Positions 1 to 6,025 are shown, counted from the stretch's first letter. The stretch: DNA of 7,683 bases from Acidobacteriota bacterium (GCA_021778875.1 JAJYBT010000092.1:1-7683), one strand, 5' to 3'. Numbers and translations: made by a program. Notes: generated from the letters alone by a model not told the origin.

Positions 1-53
1 TTGTGGCAGAACGAGCAGCGCAGCGCTTCTTCAGGCCCCGTGCGCGTTTTCAT
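1..53 (-). CDS. clpX: ATP-dependent Clp protease ATP-binding subunit ClpX, N-terminal fragment (cut by window edge)
   Basis: Only the first 17 codons are visible. They read MKTRTGPEEALRCSFCH, which matches the start of ClpX: a short charged leader followed by the first CxxC (Cys13, Cys16) of its N-terminal zinc-binding domain (usually CSFCGKSQ). ClpX is the AAA+ unfoldase that recognises tagged or adaptor-delivered substrates and threads them into the ClpP chamber. The ATG at 53 is preceded, after 8 nt, by a Shine-Dalgarno-like AAGGGGGG (62-69). The gene starts 53 nt after the clpP stop on the same strand, the classical tig-clpP-clpX order. The call rests on a short stretch plus synteny; the AAA+ domain lies outside the window. 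Confidence 0.85.
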   Translation of the reverse strand, partial: MKTRTGPEEALRCSFCH

Positions 54-106
54 TGGTCGAACCCCCCTTGCCCTTTGTTCCACTGACGTGCTGCATTGAC
101 CCGCCG

Positions 107-697
107 CTAGGTGCGTGGCCGGTCAATGATCTCGTCGATGATGCCATATTCCTTGGCCTGCTGCGCGTTCATGATGAAGTCGCGCTCCACGTCGTGCTCG
201 ATGCGGTCGAGCGACTGTCCCGTGTGCCTGGCCATCAGGTTGTTGGTGATTTCGCGGATGCGCAGAATTTCGCGTGCATGAATGTCAATGTCCGTGGCCT
301 GGCCGCTGAGACCGCCCATGGAGGGCTGATGAATGAGAATCCGCGAGTTGGGCAGCGCAAACCGCTTGCCCTTGGTCCCGGCCAGCAGCAGGAAAGCTCC
401 CATGCTGGCGGCCTGGCCGATGCAGTAGGTCACCACGTTGTTCTTGATGAACTGCATGGTGTCATAGATCGCCAGCCCCGCCGTGATGGAACCGCCCGGC
501 GAGTTGATGTAAAGCTGAATGTCCTTCTCCGGGTCCTCGCCGGAGAGGAAGAGCATTTGCGCAACCACGAGATTGGCCACCTGGTCGTCAATCGGCGTGC
601 CAAGAAAGATGATGTTGTCGCGTAGCAGACGGGAATAGATGTCGTAGGCGCGCTCGCCCCGACTCGTCTGCTCAACCACCATGGGAACCAATGCCAT
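107..697 (-). CDS. clpP: ATP-dependent Clp protease proteolytic subunit ClpP
   Basis: ClpP is the self-compartmentalising serine peptidase that degrades proteins unfolded by ClpX or ClpA/ClpC in the cytoplasm. The 196-residue product has the normal family length. It begins [19 protein letters not shown], closely resembling the mature N-terminus of E. coli ClpP. The triad is visible: Ser98 in [11 protein letters not shown], His123 in ILIHQP and Asp173 in ERDFIMNA. The oxyanion/handle Gly-rich segment [11 protein letters not shown] (64-74) and the handle-helix segment [14 protein letters not shown] (132-145) are also intact. The frame stays open upstream to a TTG at 781, adding 28 residues. I chose the ATG at 697 because of the homology boundary and a GAGAAG (706-711) 8 nt upstream. 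No processed propeptide is evident. It follows tig by 109 nt and precedes clpX by 53 nt, so all three are probably one transcript. Confidence 0.97.
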   Translation of the reverse strand: MALVPMVVEQTSRGERAYDIYSRLLRDNIIFLGTPIDDQVANLVVAQMLFLSGEDPEKDIQLYINSPGGSITAGLAIYDTMQFIKNNVVTYCIGQAASMGAFLLLAGTKGKRFALPNSRILIHQPSMGGLSGQATDIDIHAREILRIREITNNLMARHTGQSLDRIEHDVERDFIMNAQQAKEYGIIDEIIDRPRT

Positions 698-806
698 TGG
701 GTGTTCTTCTCGCTCTTCGGTTGGGGATCTCCATCCCCGTTTGTGGTAGCCGCGCTGCCTGGGCTGTGTGACCAGAGACAACGCGGCGCCTTACCCCGTG
801 TATGCC

Positions 807-2195
807 CTAGGCGGGCAGCCGTTCATACAGCAGATTTGCGGTCTTTTCGCGCTTCAGTTGTTCCCGGATTCTAGCGAGGCCGCCGTCCTGCGTCAAACGC
901 TGGCGGAGTGTCTCAACTGATTCCCGGGACTGCAACGCGGCCATGTGCAGTTCGCGCTCCACTTCTTCTTCGCTCACCGTAATGCCCTCGGCCTCGGCGA
1001 TGCGATCGATGAGCAGGAAGGTCTTTACTTCAGCGATGGCGCCGTCGCGCTGGGCGGTGCGCAGGCGGGCAAAGTCCAGCTTGCGCATCTGCTCGGGGTC
1101 CATGCCCTGGGCGGCCAGGGCGCGCAGTCCGCGCTCCAGGCGGGCGTCAATCTGGTCCTGCACCAGCGACTCCGGAACCGGGAAGGGGAACTTCTCACTG
1201 AGCGCGGCAAAGAGCTTGTCCTTGGTCTCCGCTTCCACGCTGTGGCGCTTGCGGTTGCTCATGTGCTCGCGGATGCGGTTCTCCAGATCGGCCAGCGTCT
1301 CGTAGTTGCCGAGTTCCTTGGCGAAGTCGTCGTTCAGCTCCGGCACGATGCGCTTCTTGATGGCCTTCACGGTTACGTCGTAGGCCACCGTTTTGCCGGC
1401 CAGCTTGGCCTCAGGATACTCAGCCGGGTAGATCACCTCAGCCTTCAGCTCCTGGCCGGGCTTTGCACCACGCAGCACGGTGGTGAATGCCTCCACCGTA
1501 TCCTTGCCGCCAATCTCAACCAGGGCATCCTGTCCGGCCACCGGCTCGGCATCCTGCTCGCCCACCACCTGGCCGCTGTAGGAGATCTGCGCCCAGTCGC
1601 CATCCACCAGCGCGCGGTCTTCGTCTACCGGCTCAATGGTGGCGCGGGACTCGCGCAGCTCGGCGATCTCGTGCTGGAACTCGTCTTCGGTGATCTCCAC
1701 CGGGAGCTTCTCCACGGTCACGCTCTGGTAGCCCTCAATCGAGAAGGACGGAACGTACTCAAACACGGCCTTCACGTGCAGGGGCTGGCCGTCATCCACG
1801 GTCAGTTCCGTTACCTGCGGCTGGCCCACCGGGCGGATGCCCAGCTCGCTGACGCTCTTGTTGAAGCGCTCGGGCAGCAGGCCATCAATTACTTCCTTGC
1901 GGATCTCAGTGGCAAAGCGCCGCCGGATGACCGACTCCGGCGTCTTGCCGGGGCGGAAGCCCGGGATGCGGGCGTATTTCTGATAGCTGCGAACCACGGT
2001 GCGGAAGGCCTTGGTGACCTCCTCGGCGGGCACGTCCAGCACCAGTTCCTGGGTGCACTCCGGATTCAGAACCGGCCCGTGCTGGTGGGGGTGCGCGTGG
2101 TCATGCTCATGGTCGTGGTCGTGGCCTTCGTGCGCGTGCGCCTGCCCGGCCGTCTCAGGTTGGGGGGTGTTTTCGAGGGTATCGACTGAACTCAA
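807..2195 (-). CDS. tig: Trigger factor (ribosome-associated chaperone / PPIase) with His-rich N-terminal extension
   Basis: Trigger factor binds the ribosome near the exit tunnel and shields nascent chains; its FKBP-type domain has prolyl isomerase activity. The 462-residue product is about 30 longer than E. coli Tig (432). Residues 1-41 are an added, low-complexity segment with His at 20, 22, 25, 27, 29, 31, 33, 35, 37 and 39, alternating with Asp/Glu/Ala. Residues about 44-150 form the ribosome-binding domain; IPGFRPGKTPESVIRRRF (77-94) holds the signature loop corresponding to E. coli GFRKGKVP. Residues about 195-280 are the FKBP-like domain, followed by PELNDDFAKELG and the helical C-terminal chaperone arms to 462. 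The start codon is TTG (2193-2195), supported by GGAAGG 7 nt upstream. No other in-frame ATG occurs before the conserved domain, so the extension is likely translated. It is first gene of tig-clpP-clpX, with a promoter candidate at 2296-2324. Confidence 0.96.
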   Translation of the reverse strand: MSSVDTLENTPQPETAGQAHAHEGHDHDHEHDHAHPHQHGPVLNPECTQELVLDVPAEEVTKAFRTVVRSYQKYARIPGFRPGKTPESVIRRRFATEIRKEVIDGLLPERFNKSVSELGIRPVGQPQVTELTVDDGQPLHVKAVFEYVPSFSIEGYQSVTVEKLPVEITEDEFQHEIAELRESRATIEPVDEDRALVDGDWAQISYSGQVVGEQDAEPVAGQDALVEIGGKDTVEAFTTVLRGAKPGQELKAEVIYPAEYPEAKLAGKTVAYDVTVKAIKKRIVPELNDDFAKELGNYETLADLENRIREHMSNRKRHSVEAETKDKLFAALSEKFPFPVPESLVQDQIDARLERGLRALAAQGMDPEQMRKLDFARLRTAQRDGAIAEVKTFLLIDRIAEAEGITVSEEEVERELHMAALQSRESVETLRQRLTQDGGLARIREQLKREKTANLLYERLPA

Positions 2196-2202
2196 CGTTT
2201 TG

Positions 2203-2208
2203 CCTTCC
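2203..2208 (-). promoter_or_regulatory. Shine-Dalgarno of tig, supports a TTG start
   Basis: GGAAGG on the minus strand lies 7 nt upstream of the TTG at 2195. It is the main sequence evidence that translation starts at this non-ATG codon, and therefore that the His-rich N-terminal extension is part of the protein. Confidence 0.7.
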
Positions 2209-2295
2209 GGGCGCGCCAGGCGCCAAACAAACTGCCACCACGGCCTGCTGCTCCTGGGAAAACAGCGCCGCTGGGCCGGGGAAATATCTCATCTC

Positions 2296-2324
2296 ATGGT
2301 AAGAGGGATTTGGGGCAGGGTCAA
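2296..2324 (-). promoter_or_regulatory. Predicted sigma70-type promoter of tig-clpP-clpX
   Basis: On the minus strand, TTGACC (2319-2324) and TACCAT (2296-2301) are separated by exactly 17 nt, matching the -35 consensus in 5 of 6 and the -10 in 4 of 6 positions. The inferred transcription start is near 2289, giving a leader of roughly 94 nt before the tig TTG. The site lies in the 175-nt gap between the CPCC gene and tig, where an independent promoter would be expected. I see no heat-shock-type element such as a CIRCE inverted repeat here. Confidence 0.5.
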
Positions 2325-2370
2325 ACCGCGGCACCGCCTTTGGGGGCCGGAATGCACCGTTGGAGTCACG

Positions 2371-2673
2371 TTACTGCTCAGTGACGCGGGGCTTGCGCAC
2401 GTAAGGCAGGAACCGGGGGTGAGCGGCGCCGTAGCAGGCGTAGTACTCGCGAGCCTGCAGCAGGCTCAGCTCGCCGTTCACGGTGCGCCGCACCTCGCGG
2501 GCGTCGGAGTCGTCCTGGCCGTCGTCTTCCCACCAGCAGACGGGGCACAGCCCCATGGAGGCCGGGGTCTCCAGTGTTTTACAGCCGCAACAGGGGCAAC
2601 GAAACCGGATTTGGACTGCTGTCGCTTCCACGTCCTGATGGACGCAAATTTCCCGGAGCGCGATGACATGCAT
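2371..2673 (-). CDS. CPCC-family cysteine-rich small protein (predicted zinc ribbon)
   Basis: This 100-residue protein has the hallmarks of the Cys-rich CPCC family (Pfam Cys_rich_CPCC), whose function is unknown to me. Visible are CPCCGCKTLE (26-35), then LCPVCWWEDDGQDD (42-55), an N-G-E-LSLLQARE segment (66-76), YGA (81-83) and RFLPYVRKP (87-95) near the C-terminus. The pairs Cys26/Cys29 (or Cys28/Cys31) and Cys43/Cys46 could bind one zinc ion; that is inference. There is no signal peptide, so it is probably cytoplasmic. The ATG at 2673 lacks a clear Shine-Dalgarno, and the family motif begins only at residue 26, so a downstream start (for example GTG at codon 15) is possible. It lies 31 nt after the barrel gene on the same strand and 175 nt before tig. 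Confidence 0.82.
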   Translation of the reverse strand: MHVIALREICVHQDVEATAVQIRFRCPCCGCKTLETPASMGLCPVCWWEDDGQDDSDAREVRRTVNGELSLLQAREYYACYGAAHPRFLPYVRKPRVTEQ

Positions 2674-2704
2674 GGACCGGATATTGGGACTGTGTTGCTA
2701 ACCT

Positions 2705-3247
2705 CTAGAAACGAAGCACGATACCGGTGGAAAAGCGGGCATGGGTTCCATTGGACGGCGACTGCGTTGGCGCACTGATGCGGTCGCCCTGGATGCGCCA
2801 GGCAAAGAACGGCGCCAGGGGAAAGTCGAGTCCGCCGCCCAGAGCATAGGCCAGCGCGCCACCGGAGATAGGGAGGTTGCGGTTGCTGTTGGACGAGTGC
2901 TCACCGCCCACCAGCCCGTGGCCGAAGATGTCCACCCCGGCAAAGCCGACGGTGATCCGCGGGCCTACCAGCACCATGGTCGTGCGCGGCACTGTGGAGT
3001 CGGCTCCCAGGCCGTAGTGGGTCAGGTCGCCCTCAAATCCCAGGAAATGGCCAGTCTTGAAGTGCACGGCCGCCTCCCAGCCGTTCAGCCCGCCCACGTT
3101 GGGGTAGAAGGTGTCAGAGCCGGTGCGGCTGAAGCCCACAAACACGTCTCCCTTGGGGATTTGCGCATGGGCGACGGGCCCCAAGCAGAGCAGAACCGGA
3201 AGAACCAGAAGAAAACGGAAATAAGAAAGATGGCGGGGGATTGGCAT
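2705..3247 (-). CDS. Small exported outer-membrane beta-barrel protein
   Basis: The 180-residue product begins with a clear Sec signal peptide: a basic n-region (MPIPRHLSYFR), a hydrophobic core rich in Leu/Val (12-24) and a likely cleavage AHA|Q after residue 28. The mature part of about 152 residues is made of short alternating polar/hydrophobic stretches with many Gly and aromatics (DVFVGFSR, GWEAAVHFK, FLGFEGDLTHYGLG, GALAYALGGGLDFPLA, RFSTGIVLRF). It ends in Phe, the usual outer-membrane barrel C-terminal signal. Size fits an eight-stranded OmpA/OmpX-like or generic porin-family barrel; the exact role is unknown. The frame extends upstream to 3463, but that part overlaps the divergent oxidoreductase gene and is polar junk. 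The ATG at 3247 has GGAAGGGA 8 nt upstream and opens the signal peptide. Likely co-transcribed with the CPCC gene. Confidence 0.82.
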   Translation of the reverse strand: MPIPRHLSYFRFLLVLPVLLCLGPVAHAQIPKGDVFVGFSRTGSDTFYPNVGGLNGWEAAVHFKTGHFLGFEGDLTHYGLGADSTVPRTTMVLVGPRITVGFAGVDIFGHGLVGGEHSSNSNRNLPISGGALAYALGGGLDFPLAPFFAWRIQGDRISAPTQSPSNGTHARFSTGIVLRF

Positions 3248-3255
3248 GAAAGAAT

Positions 3256-3263
3256 TCCCTTCC
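3256..3263 (-). promoter_or_regulatory. Shine-Dalgarno of the beta-barrel gene, decides its start
   Basis: GGAAGGGA on the minus strand, 8 nt before the ATG at 3247. It favours this start over the longer open frame reaching 3463. Confidence 0.7.
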
Positions 3264-3283
3264 GGCTGCCGATGCGGCAAGCC
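3264..3283 (-). other. Hairpin abutting the ribosome-binding site of the barrel gene
   Basis: On the minus strand GGCTtGCCG-CAT-CGGCAGCC can fold into an 8- to 9-bp stem with one bulged base and a 3-nt loop. It ends directly against the Shine-Dalgarno (3256-3263). It may act as an mRNA 5'-end stabiliser or a modulator of translation; the function is inference. Confidence 0.35.
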
Positions 3284-3369
3284 TTCCTGAATCGATGGTG
3301 GCATGCTGCGGCAGGTTGTCCGGCGCTGTTTCCGCCGGGAATCTGAAAGATTACTGCCGGCTGACCGGA

Positions 3370-3375
3370 TAGAAT
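3370..3375 (+). promoter_or_regulatory. Possible -10 element of the oxidoreductase gene
   Basis: TAGAAT in an otherwise GC-rich divergent intergenic region, about 25 nt before the ATG at 3400. No good -35 hexamer is found at 16-18 nt (the nearest, TTACTG at 3351, is 13 nt away). Weak candidate only. Confidence 0.22.
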
Positions 3376-3382
3376 CGGCGCG

Positions 3383-3390
3383 AGGAGGAG
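3383..3390 (+). promoter_or_regulatory. Strong Shine-Dalgarno of the exported oxidoreductase gene
   Basis: AGGAGGAG, a near-perfect anti-16S match, sits 9 nt before the ATG at 3400. It fixes the start so that the N-terminal signal sequence is included in the protein. Confidence 0.8.
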
Positions 3391-3399
3391 CCGTTCCTG

Positions 3400-4548
3400 A
3401 TGCACTGCCATTCTGTTCGTCCCGGTTTTCTGTTGAAGTTGAGCCACGTTCTGTTGCCGGCATGGCTGGTTGCCGCTTTGTTTACCCCGTTTGCCAAGGC
3501 CCAGCCTGCACCGCTGCGGGTGGCGATTGTGGGGTTGGTCCACGGCCACGTGGAAGGATTTCTGGCGCAGTTGCCGCAGCACAAAGATGTGCAGCTTGTG
3601 GGCATAGCCGAGGCTGACCCAGCGCTGGTGGCCAAGTACAGCGGCAAGTATTCGCTGCCCCGCAGCCTGTTCTTCCCAGACACAGCGAGCCTGATCGAGG
3701 CGCGTCACCCGCAGGCGGTGCTGGTGTACACCTCCATTGCCGACCACCGCAAGGTGATTGAGACGGCTGCGCGGTTTGGGGTCTCAGCGATGGTGGAGAA
3801 GCCGCTGACCATCTCGCTGGACGATGCGCTGGCCATTCGCCGCGCCGCCCGCGAGCACCATATTCAGGTGCTGGTGAACTACGAGACCACCTGGTATGCC
3901 AGCAATCGCGCTGCTTACGACGAGCTGGAGAGCGGCCGCCTGGGCGAACTGCGGCGCGTGGTGGTGCACGACGGCCACCAGGGTCCGCAGGAGATCGGCG
4001 TGCCGCCGGAGTTTCTGGGCTGGCTCACGGACCCGGCGCAGAACGGCGCCGGAGCGCTCTACGACTTCGGTTGCTACGGCGTTGATCTGACGACGTGGCT
4101 GATGCGTGGAGAGACGCCGCAGACGGTGACGGCGGTGGTGAACCACGACAAGCCGGCGCTCTATCCCCGGGTGGACGACGATGCAACGATCGTGCTGACC
4201 TATCCGCATGCGCAGGCGGTGATCATGGGCTCGTGGAACTGGCCCTTCTCCCGCAAGGATATGGAGGTCTACGGAGCGACCGGATACGCCATTACCGTGG
4301 GAGCGGACCAGTTGCGCCTGCGCCACCAGCAGGACACCGACGAGCGCCTGAGCACGGCTGCGCCGCTGGCCGGCGCGCAGAACAACTCGCTGAGCTATTT
4401 GGCGGCGGTGCTGCGCGGCCAGCTTGTGCCCCGGGGCGACCTGACCGCGCTGGACACCAACGTGATCGTCATGCAGATTCTGGACGCGGCGCGAGAGTCG
4501 GCGCGAACGGGGAAGACGATTCGCCTGACGAAGCTGGCGGAAGAGTAA
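3400..4548 (+). CDS. Exported Gfo/Idh/MocA-family oxidoreductase
   Basis: The family consists of NAD(P)-dependent dehydrogenases or related enzymes acting on sugars, inositols and similar polyols; the substrate here is unknown. The 382-residue protein starts with a hydrophobic export segment (about 11-31) and a likely cleavage AKA|Q after residue 34; there is no twin-arginine. The Rossmann domain follows: LRVAIVGLVHGHVEGFL (39-55), with a degenerate nucleotide-binding loop, then VGIAEAD (67-73) and AVLVYTS (106-112). The family motif EKP is at 133-135, with the putative catalytic Lys134. The C-terminal substrate domain contains GAGALYDFGCYGVDL (216-230); Asp222 and Asp229 are conserved, while Tyr226 occupies the position usually held by His. 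The closing part (SYLAAVLRG, ARTGKTIRL) is typical. Length is normal for the family plus signal peptide. It is divergent from the barrel gene and convergent with the epimerase gene. The family call is secure, the substrate is not. Confidence 0.93.
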   Translation: MHCHSVRPGFLLKLSHVLLPAWLVAALFTPFAKAQPAPLRVAIVGLVHGHVEGFLAQLPQHKDVQLVGIAEADPALVAKYSGKYSLPRSLFFPDTASLIEARHPQAVLVYTSIADHRKVIETAARFGVSAMVEKPLTISLDDALAIRRAAREHHIQVLVNYETTWYASNRAAYDELESGRLGELRRVVVHDGHQGPQEIGVPPEFLGWLTDPAQNGAGALYDFGCYGVDLTTWLMRGETPQTVTAVVNHDKPALYPRVDDDATIVLTYPHAQAVIMGSWNWPFSRKDMEVYGATGYAITVGADQLRLRHQQDTDERLSTAAPLAGAQNNSLSYLAAVLRGQLVPRGDLTALDTNVIVMQILDAARESARTGKTIRLTKLAEE

Positions 4549-4574
4549 GGGCAATCGAGAGGTTGAGCAAAGAG

Positions 4575-4608
4575 AGCAGGCCGAGGCATGTGCCCCGGCC
4601 TGCTTTTT
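4575..4608 (+). terminator. Rho-independent terminator between convergent genes
   Basis: AGCAGGCC (4575-4582) pairs perfectly with GGCCTGCT (4597-4604), with further inner pairing (GaGG/CCcC), and is followed by five T. It begins 27 nt after the oxidoreductase stop. Read on the minus strand the same stem lies 28 nt after the epimerase stop but is followed only by CTCTTT, so it is mainly a plus-strand terminator, possibly bidirectional. Confidence 0.8.
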
Positions 4609-4631
4609 GCTTTGCGTTTGCGTGGGAAGAC

Positions 4632-5792
4632 CTACGGGACGAAGACGCGGAGACGGACGTGCCACTTGGTGCTGTCGCCCGGCTTCAGGGTCACCATGCC
4701 GGTGTCCATCTTGCCCCACTCCTTGCCGAATGGGTCGGCAAAGTTGAACTGATCTTCGATGGCGACAAACTTGGCCGTGGGCGGGGCGTACATCTGGATG
4801 GTCTTGATCTCGGGTGAGATGCCCTCAATCTTTACGCCGTAGTGCGCCGCCGGGTCGATGACCTTTACGGTGACCGCGCCCTTCTTCCAGGCCAGCGTGC
4901 TCCAGTTGTCGTCATAGAAGTTCTGGGCCAGCGGCACGCCGCCCGCCGCGCGCAGATCATACTGCCCGGTGACAGGCAGCAGCTTGCCCGTGGGGAAGAC
5001 GTTGTCGTAGTTATCCACCTGGGCCAGCTGGGCCCCGGGGATGTGGATGCGCACCTGGGTGCGGTCGCCGGAGGGCAGGTTGAAGTAGGGGTGCCAGCCG
5101 ATGGCGATGGGCTCTGCCGCATGGCCCACGTTGCGCGCCACGATGCTGGCATCCACGGCTTCGGCCGTCAGCGTAATGGTGAAGTCGAGATCGGTCTTGG
5201 AGAACCAGTGGCCGCCGAAGTCGCCCGCATGAACCACGCCGGTGACCTCCTGCCCGCCGGGGATATCCTTCACGCGCACGTCGTCGGTCTTCGCCTTCAG
5301 AATGAGTCCGTGCATGGCGTGGCGCTCGGCGCCGGGATTCTTGCCCACGTTATTGGCGGGCAGCGTGAGGGAGTGGCCCTCCCACGACGTGGTCAGCGTC
5401 TTGCCGTCCGCAGACAGCTTGCCGCGAATGCGATTGGGATAGGGAACGAGGAAAGCCGCGCCGAGCCGATAGCCCAGGTCGCCGAAGGCGTCGTCCTTCC
5501 CGTCCAGCATCTCTTTTGCGCCGGCCAGATCGGGCGAGGCGAGCACGTCCACATTGCCCTTGCCGGGGAAGTTGGCGGTGACCTGGATCAGCTCCATGCC
5601 GCGTCCCGGAGCGAGCGTGATGCTGGTGAACTCAGGCCGGGCCTGGCTGGTGACAGCGCGCTTGAGCGTAACAATCTTCTGCCCGCCGATTTCCGTTACG
5701 GCCTGGGCGTGACTGGTGGCAATCAACGGACCCGCCACAAGAGCCGGCAGAGTCAAGGGGAGTGCGGCAAGAGCGCTCAACAGTGGTTTCAT
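4632..5792 (-). CDS. Exported aldose 1-epimerase family protein (galactose mutarotase superfamily)
   Basis: Enzymes of this superfamily interconvert alpha and beta anomers of free sugars such as glucose and galactose. The 386-residue form begins MKPLLSALAALPL, a Sec signal peptide with probable cleavage AQA|V after residue 31, so it should act in the periplasm or outside. Conserved landmarks are the sugar-binding PNRIRGK (119-125), HAMHG (158-162), WHPYFNL (233-239), whose His234 matches the general acid of GalM, and IEDQFNFADPFG (345-356), whose Glu346 matches the GalM base. The latter is usually followed by Pro (EPQ); here it is Asp. The frame opens further upstream to a TTG at 5816 and an ATG at 5798. 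I chose the ATG at 5792 because AGGGA (5802-5806) is 9 nt away and the signal peptide starts cleanly. True substrate is unknown; the larger size and export set it apart from cytosolic GalM. Confidence 0.9.
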   Translation of the reverse strand: MKPLLSALAALPLTLPALVAGPLIATSHAQAVTEIGGQKIVTLKRAVTSQARPEFTSITLAPGRGMELIQVTANFPGKGNVDVLASPDLAGAKEMLDGKDDAFGDLGYRLGAAFLVPYPNRIRGKLSADGKTLTTSWEGHSLTLPANNVGKNPGAERHAMHGLILKAKTDDVRVKDIPGGQEVTGVVHAGDFGGHWFSKTDLDFTITLTAEAVDASIVARNVGHAAEPIAIGWHPYFNLPSGDRTQVRIHIPGAQLAQVDNYDNVFPTGKLLPVTGQYDLRAAGGVPLAQNFYDDNWSTLAWKKGAVTVKVIDPAAHYGVKIEGISPEIKTIQMYAPPTAKFVAIEDQFNFADPFGKEWGKMDTGMVTLKPGDSTKWHVRLRVFVP

Positions 5793-5833
5793 TTCCATCC
5801 ATCCCTGAGGGTGCAATCAGACTCTCCGGAGCT

Positions 5834-5864
5834 GCGCAAGGTGCCGGGCGGTTTTTTGCGCCCG
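5834..5864 (-). other. Overlapping inverted repeats in the leader of the epimerase gene
   Basis: CGGGCG (5845-5850) and CGCCCG (5859-5864) form a 6-bp stem with an 8-nt loop. An overlapping pair, GCGCAA (5834-5839) and TTGCGC (5856-5861), would form a mutually exclusive stem. The element is 42-72 nt upstream of the epimerase ATG, with no poly-U exit on the minus strand. It could be a leader structure or chance in GC-rich DNA. Confidence 0.25.
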
Positions 5865-5890
5865 TGAAAGCGTATTCCGGATGCCGCCTC

Positions 5891-5902
5891 ATTTTACGTC
5901 AA
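5891..5902 (-). promoter_or_regulatory. Possible promoter elements upstream of the epimerase gene
   Basis: On the minus strand TTGACG (5897-5902, -35-like) is directly followed by TAAAAT (5891-5896, -10-like), an AT-rich patch in GC-rich DNA. Each lacks a good partner at 16-18 nt, so the two hexamers cannot be used together as one promoter. A promoter is expected in this 233-nt gap because the next gene upstream ends at 6026 with a hairpin. Confidence 0.22.
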
Positions 5903-5972
5903 GCAGCAACGGATGAGCACGGCGATTTGCCGCAACGCGGCGGATATGCGGGCGGTGCGCCGGAAGAGACCT

Positions 5973-6002
5973 GCGGGAAACATGAAAAGCGCTGTTTCCC
6001 GC
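5973..6002 (-). terminator. Perfect 10-bp stem-loop downstream of the DUF5916 gene
   Basis: GCGGGAAACA (5973-5982) and TGTTTCCCGC (5993-6002) are exact reverse complements around a 10-nt loop, extendable by a wobble and a C-G pair. It begins 23 nt after the DUF5916 stop on the minus strand. No T-run follows on either strand, so it may be a U-less terminator or an mRNA 3'-end stabiliser rather than a classical intrinsic terminator. Confidence 0.5.
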
Positions 6003-6025
6003 GGAGATGCGGGAGCCGCCTGCCG

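Noticed and set aside
53..625. Plus-strand open frame opposite clpP
   Set aside because: Antisense shadow of clpP, whose catalytic triad and full length are intact on the other strand.
698..781. 28-residue N-terminal extension of ClpP from a TTG at 781
   Set aside because: No similarity to ClpP propeptides is seen, and the ATG at 697 matches the conserved mature N-terminus.
2079..2138. The His-codon repeat as a DNA satellite or CRISPR-like repeat
   Set aside because: It is a degenerate coding low-complexity tract in frame with tig, with no repeat-spacer structure.
945..2189. Long plus-strand open frame (414 codons) opposite tig
   Set aside because: It is the antisense shadow of a clearly homologous trigger factor gene in GC-rich DNA. 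The translation has no recognisable domain and is rich in Leu/His/Gly/Ala as expected of such shadows.
3248..3463. 72-residue N-terminal extension of the beta-barrel protein
   Set aside because: It overlaps the start of the divergent oxidoreductase gene and would bury the signal peptide. The ATG at 3247 has its own strong Shine-Dalgarno.
3784..4719. Minus-strand open frame of 311 codons opposite the oxidoreductase
   Set aside because: Arg/His/Gln-rich shadow of the Gfo/Idh/MocA gene, running through the terminator. No family features.
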